Shown: positions 22,728-23,654 of the stretch, piece by piece
Layout of the letters: each line of letters starts with the position of its first letter
Position numbering within the stretch: the stretch's first letter is position 1
Assembly (NCBI GenBank): GCA_023431405.1
Contig: JAEYVZ010000025.1
Location: forward strand, 1-23,654
DNA length: 23,654 bases
Direction: 5' to 3'
From: Actinomycetes bacterium
Lineage (GTDB): Bacteria > Actinomycetota > Actinomycetes > Actinomycetales > Microbacteriaceae
The notes under the pieces: generated by a model
Told to the model about the DNA's origin: nothing
Database searches by the model: none
Seen by the model: the letters and a program-made list of their open reading frames with translations, nothing else
Position numbers and translations under genes: made by a program

Positions 22728-23654
22728 ATGCCCGCACCCCGTCTCACCGTCGCCGTGCTCACCTTCCGTCGGCCCGAGCAGCTCGGTGCGGCACTTGATG
22801 CCGTGGCCGCGCGGGTGGTCGAGGCAGCTGACCGGGCGGATGCCGAGATCCTCGTCGTCGACAACGATCCGGCGGGGTCCGCACGCGAGGTCGCGGGGCG
22901 CCCCCGGGGCCACGCGGTGCGCTACGTGGTCGAGGAACGGCCGGGCATCGCCGCGGCGAGGAACCGGGCGCTCGACGAGGCCGCCGGCTCCCGCATCCTC
23001 GTCTTCATCGACGACGACGAGATCGCCCAGCCCGGGTGGCTGACCGCGCTCGTCGACACGTGGACCAGCACAGGCGCCGATGCCGTGCAGGGCCGCCTCG
23101 TGACGGAACTCCCGGGCGACGTCGATCCGTACATCACCGCCGGCGGCTTCTTCGAGCGGCCCCTGCACCGCACGGGTGCGTCACTGCCGGCTGCCGCCAC
23201 CTTCAACCTGCTCCTCGATCTCGACACGGTGCGCCGCCTCGGCCTGCGCTTCGACTCCGGCCTGGGGCTCGCCGGCGGCGAAGACTCGATCTTCACATCG
23301 CAGCTCGTGCGGGGCGGAGGCACGATCGTCGCGTGCAGCGAGTCGGTCGCCGTCGACCCCCTCGCCCCGGAGCGGGCGACCGTGGCCTGGGTGCGCCGGC
23401 GCGCGTTCGCGCAGGGGACGGTGCTGCAGAACACGCGGCTGCGTCTGGCCGCGTCGCCCCTGCGACGGGCCACGATCCGCCTTGCCGGAGTGGGCGGCGG
23501 GATCGCGCGCATCGCCTCGGGGAGCGTGAAGGCCCTCGCGGGACGCGTCACCGGTGACCTCCGCCGCCGAGCCCGGGGCGAGCGCGTCGCGCTGCGAGGC
23601 CTCGGCGTGCTCGCGCGGTCTGTCGGCTACAGCCACCGCACGTATCGGCGGGGC
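22728..23654 (+). CDS. GT2-family glycosyltransferase (3' end outside window)
   Basis: The frame is open for 309 codons to the right edge with no stop. The protein starts with PRLTVAVLTFRRPEQL and has ILVVDNDP in the nucleotide pocket. RPGIAAARNRALDEA precedes FIDDDEIAQPGWL, whose DDD is the metal-binding DXD region. GLAGGEDSIFTSQLVRGG, near residue 185, corresponds to the E-D catalytic region. This is a GT-A inverting transferase of family 2. The basic, partly hydrophobic C-terminal part may lie against the membrane. ATG 22728 is chosen because the fold starts immediately and a -10 box lies just upstream; the lack of a ribosome site suggests near-leaderless translation. It is divergent from gmd. 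Confidence 0.85.
   Translation, partial: MPAPRLTVAVLTFRRPEQLGAALDAVAARVVEAADRADAEILVVDNDPAGSAREVAGRPRGHAVRYVVEERPGIAAARNRALDEAAGSRILVFIDDDEIAQPGWLTALVDTWTSTGADAVQGRLVTELPGDVDPYITAGGFFERPLHRTGASLPAAATFNLLLDLDTVRRLGLRFDSGLGLAGGEDSIFTSQLVRGGGTIVACSESVAVDPLAPERATVAWVRRRAFAQGTVLQNTRLRLAASPLRRATIRLAGVGGGIARIASGSVKALAGRVTGDLRRRARGERVALRGLGVLARSVGYSHRTYRRG

Noticed and set aside
2..23654. Mobile elements, integrase, tRNA or attachment sites that could mark an island
   Set aside because: No transposase or integrase motifs, tRNA-like clover-leaf segments or long terminal repeats were seen by eye on either strand.

Overview
The window is very GC-rich (about 70% by eye), densely coding, with TANNNT-type -10 boxes, several GTG starts and purine-rich ribosome binding sites. 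The protein types are those of a high-GC Gram-positive actinobacterium. The style of the proteins and the frequent word GGATGCC/GGCATCC suggest Microbacteriaceae (Microbacterium-like). That assignment is inference, because no rRNA or other marker gene is present.

The content is a cell-surface polysaccharide locus, cut at both ends. From left to right it holds: the tail of a glycosyltransferase (to 196); a convergent low-molecular-weight tyrosine phosphatase (222-887); a GT4 glycosyltransferase (1013-2170) and a Wzz/BY-kinase chain-length regulator (2262-3749); a secreted beta-helix protein (3936-6461); a Wzy-like polymerase and an acyltransferase in a 4-bp overlap (6570-8869). Next, on the minus strand, come a 1313-residue secreted propeller/LamG/PKD protein and a GT4 glycosyltransferase (13968 down to 8841). 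They are followed by a second acyltransferase (14203-15417), a minus-strand pair of GT2 glycosyltransferase and anchored Pro/Ser/Thr-rich protein (17073 down to 15421), two overlapping glycosyltransferases (17151-19390), a third acyltransferase (20658-19354, minus), the nucleotide-sugar pair gmd-rmd (22674-20753, minus) and a GT2 glycosyltransferase that runs off the right edge (22728-23654).

Together the genes describe building of one polymer. Gmd and Rmd would supply GDP-D-rhamnose or a related 6-deoxyhexose. Up to seven glycosyltransferases build the repeat unit and three membrane acyltransferases decorate it. A Wzy-like protein polymerises it, and the Wzz/BY-kinase with its phosphatase controls chain length. 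Two large secreted proteins, which share a homologous domain of about 200 residues, probably bind, cut or organise the polymer outside the cell. No flippase or initiating sugar-phosphate transferase is visible here, so those steps must lie outside the window. I saw no mobile element, CRISPR array, tRNA or rRNA.

The most interesting points are the domain shared by the two secreted proteins, the degenerate P-loop of the BY-kinase, a 15-bp perfect hairpin ahead of the polymerase gene, a symmetric overlapping divergent promoter at gmd, and the over-represented heptamer GGATGCC.
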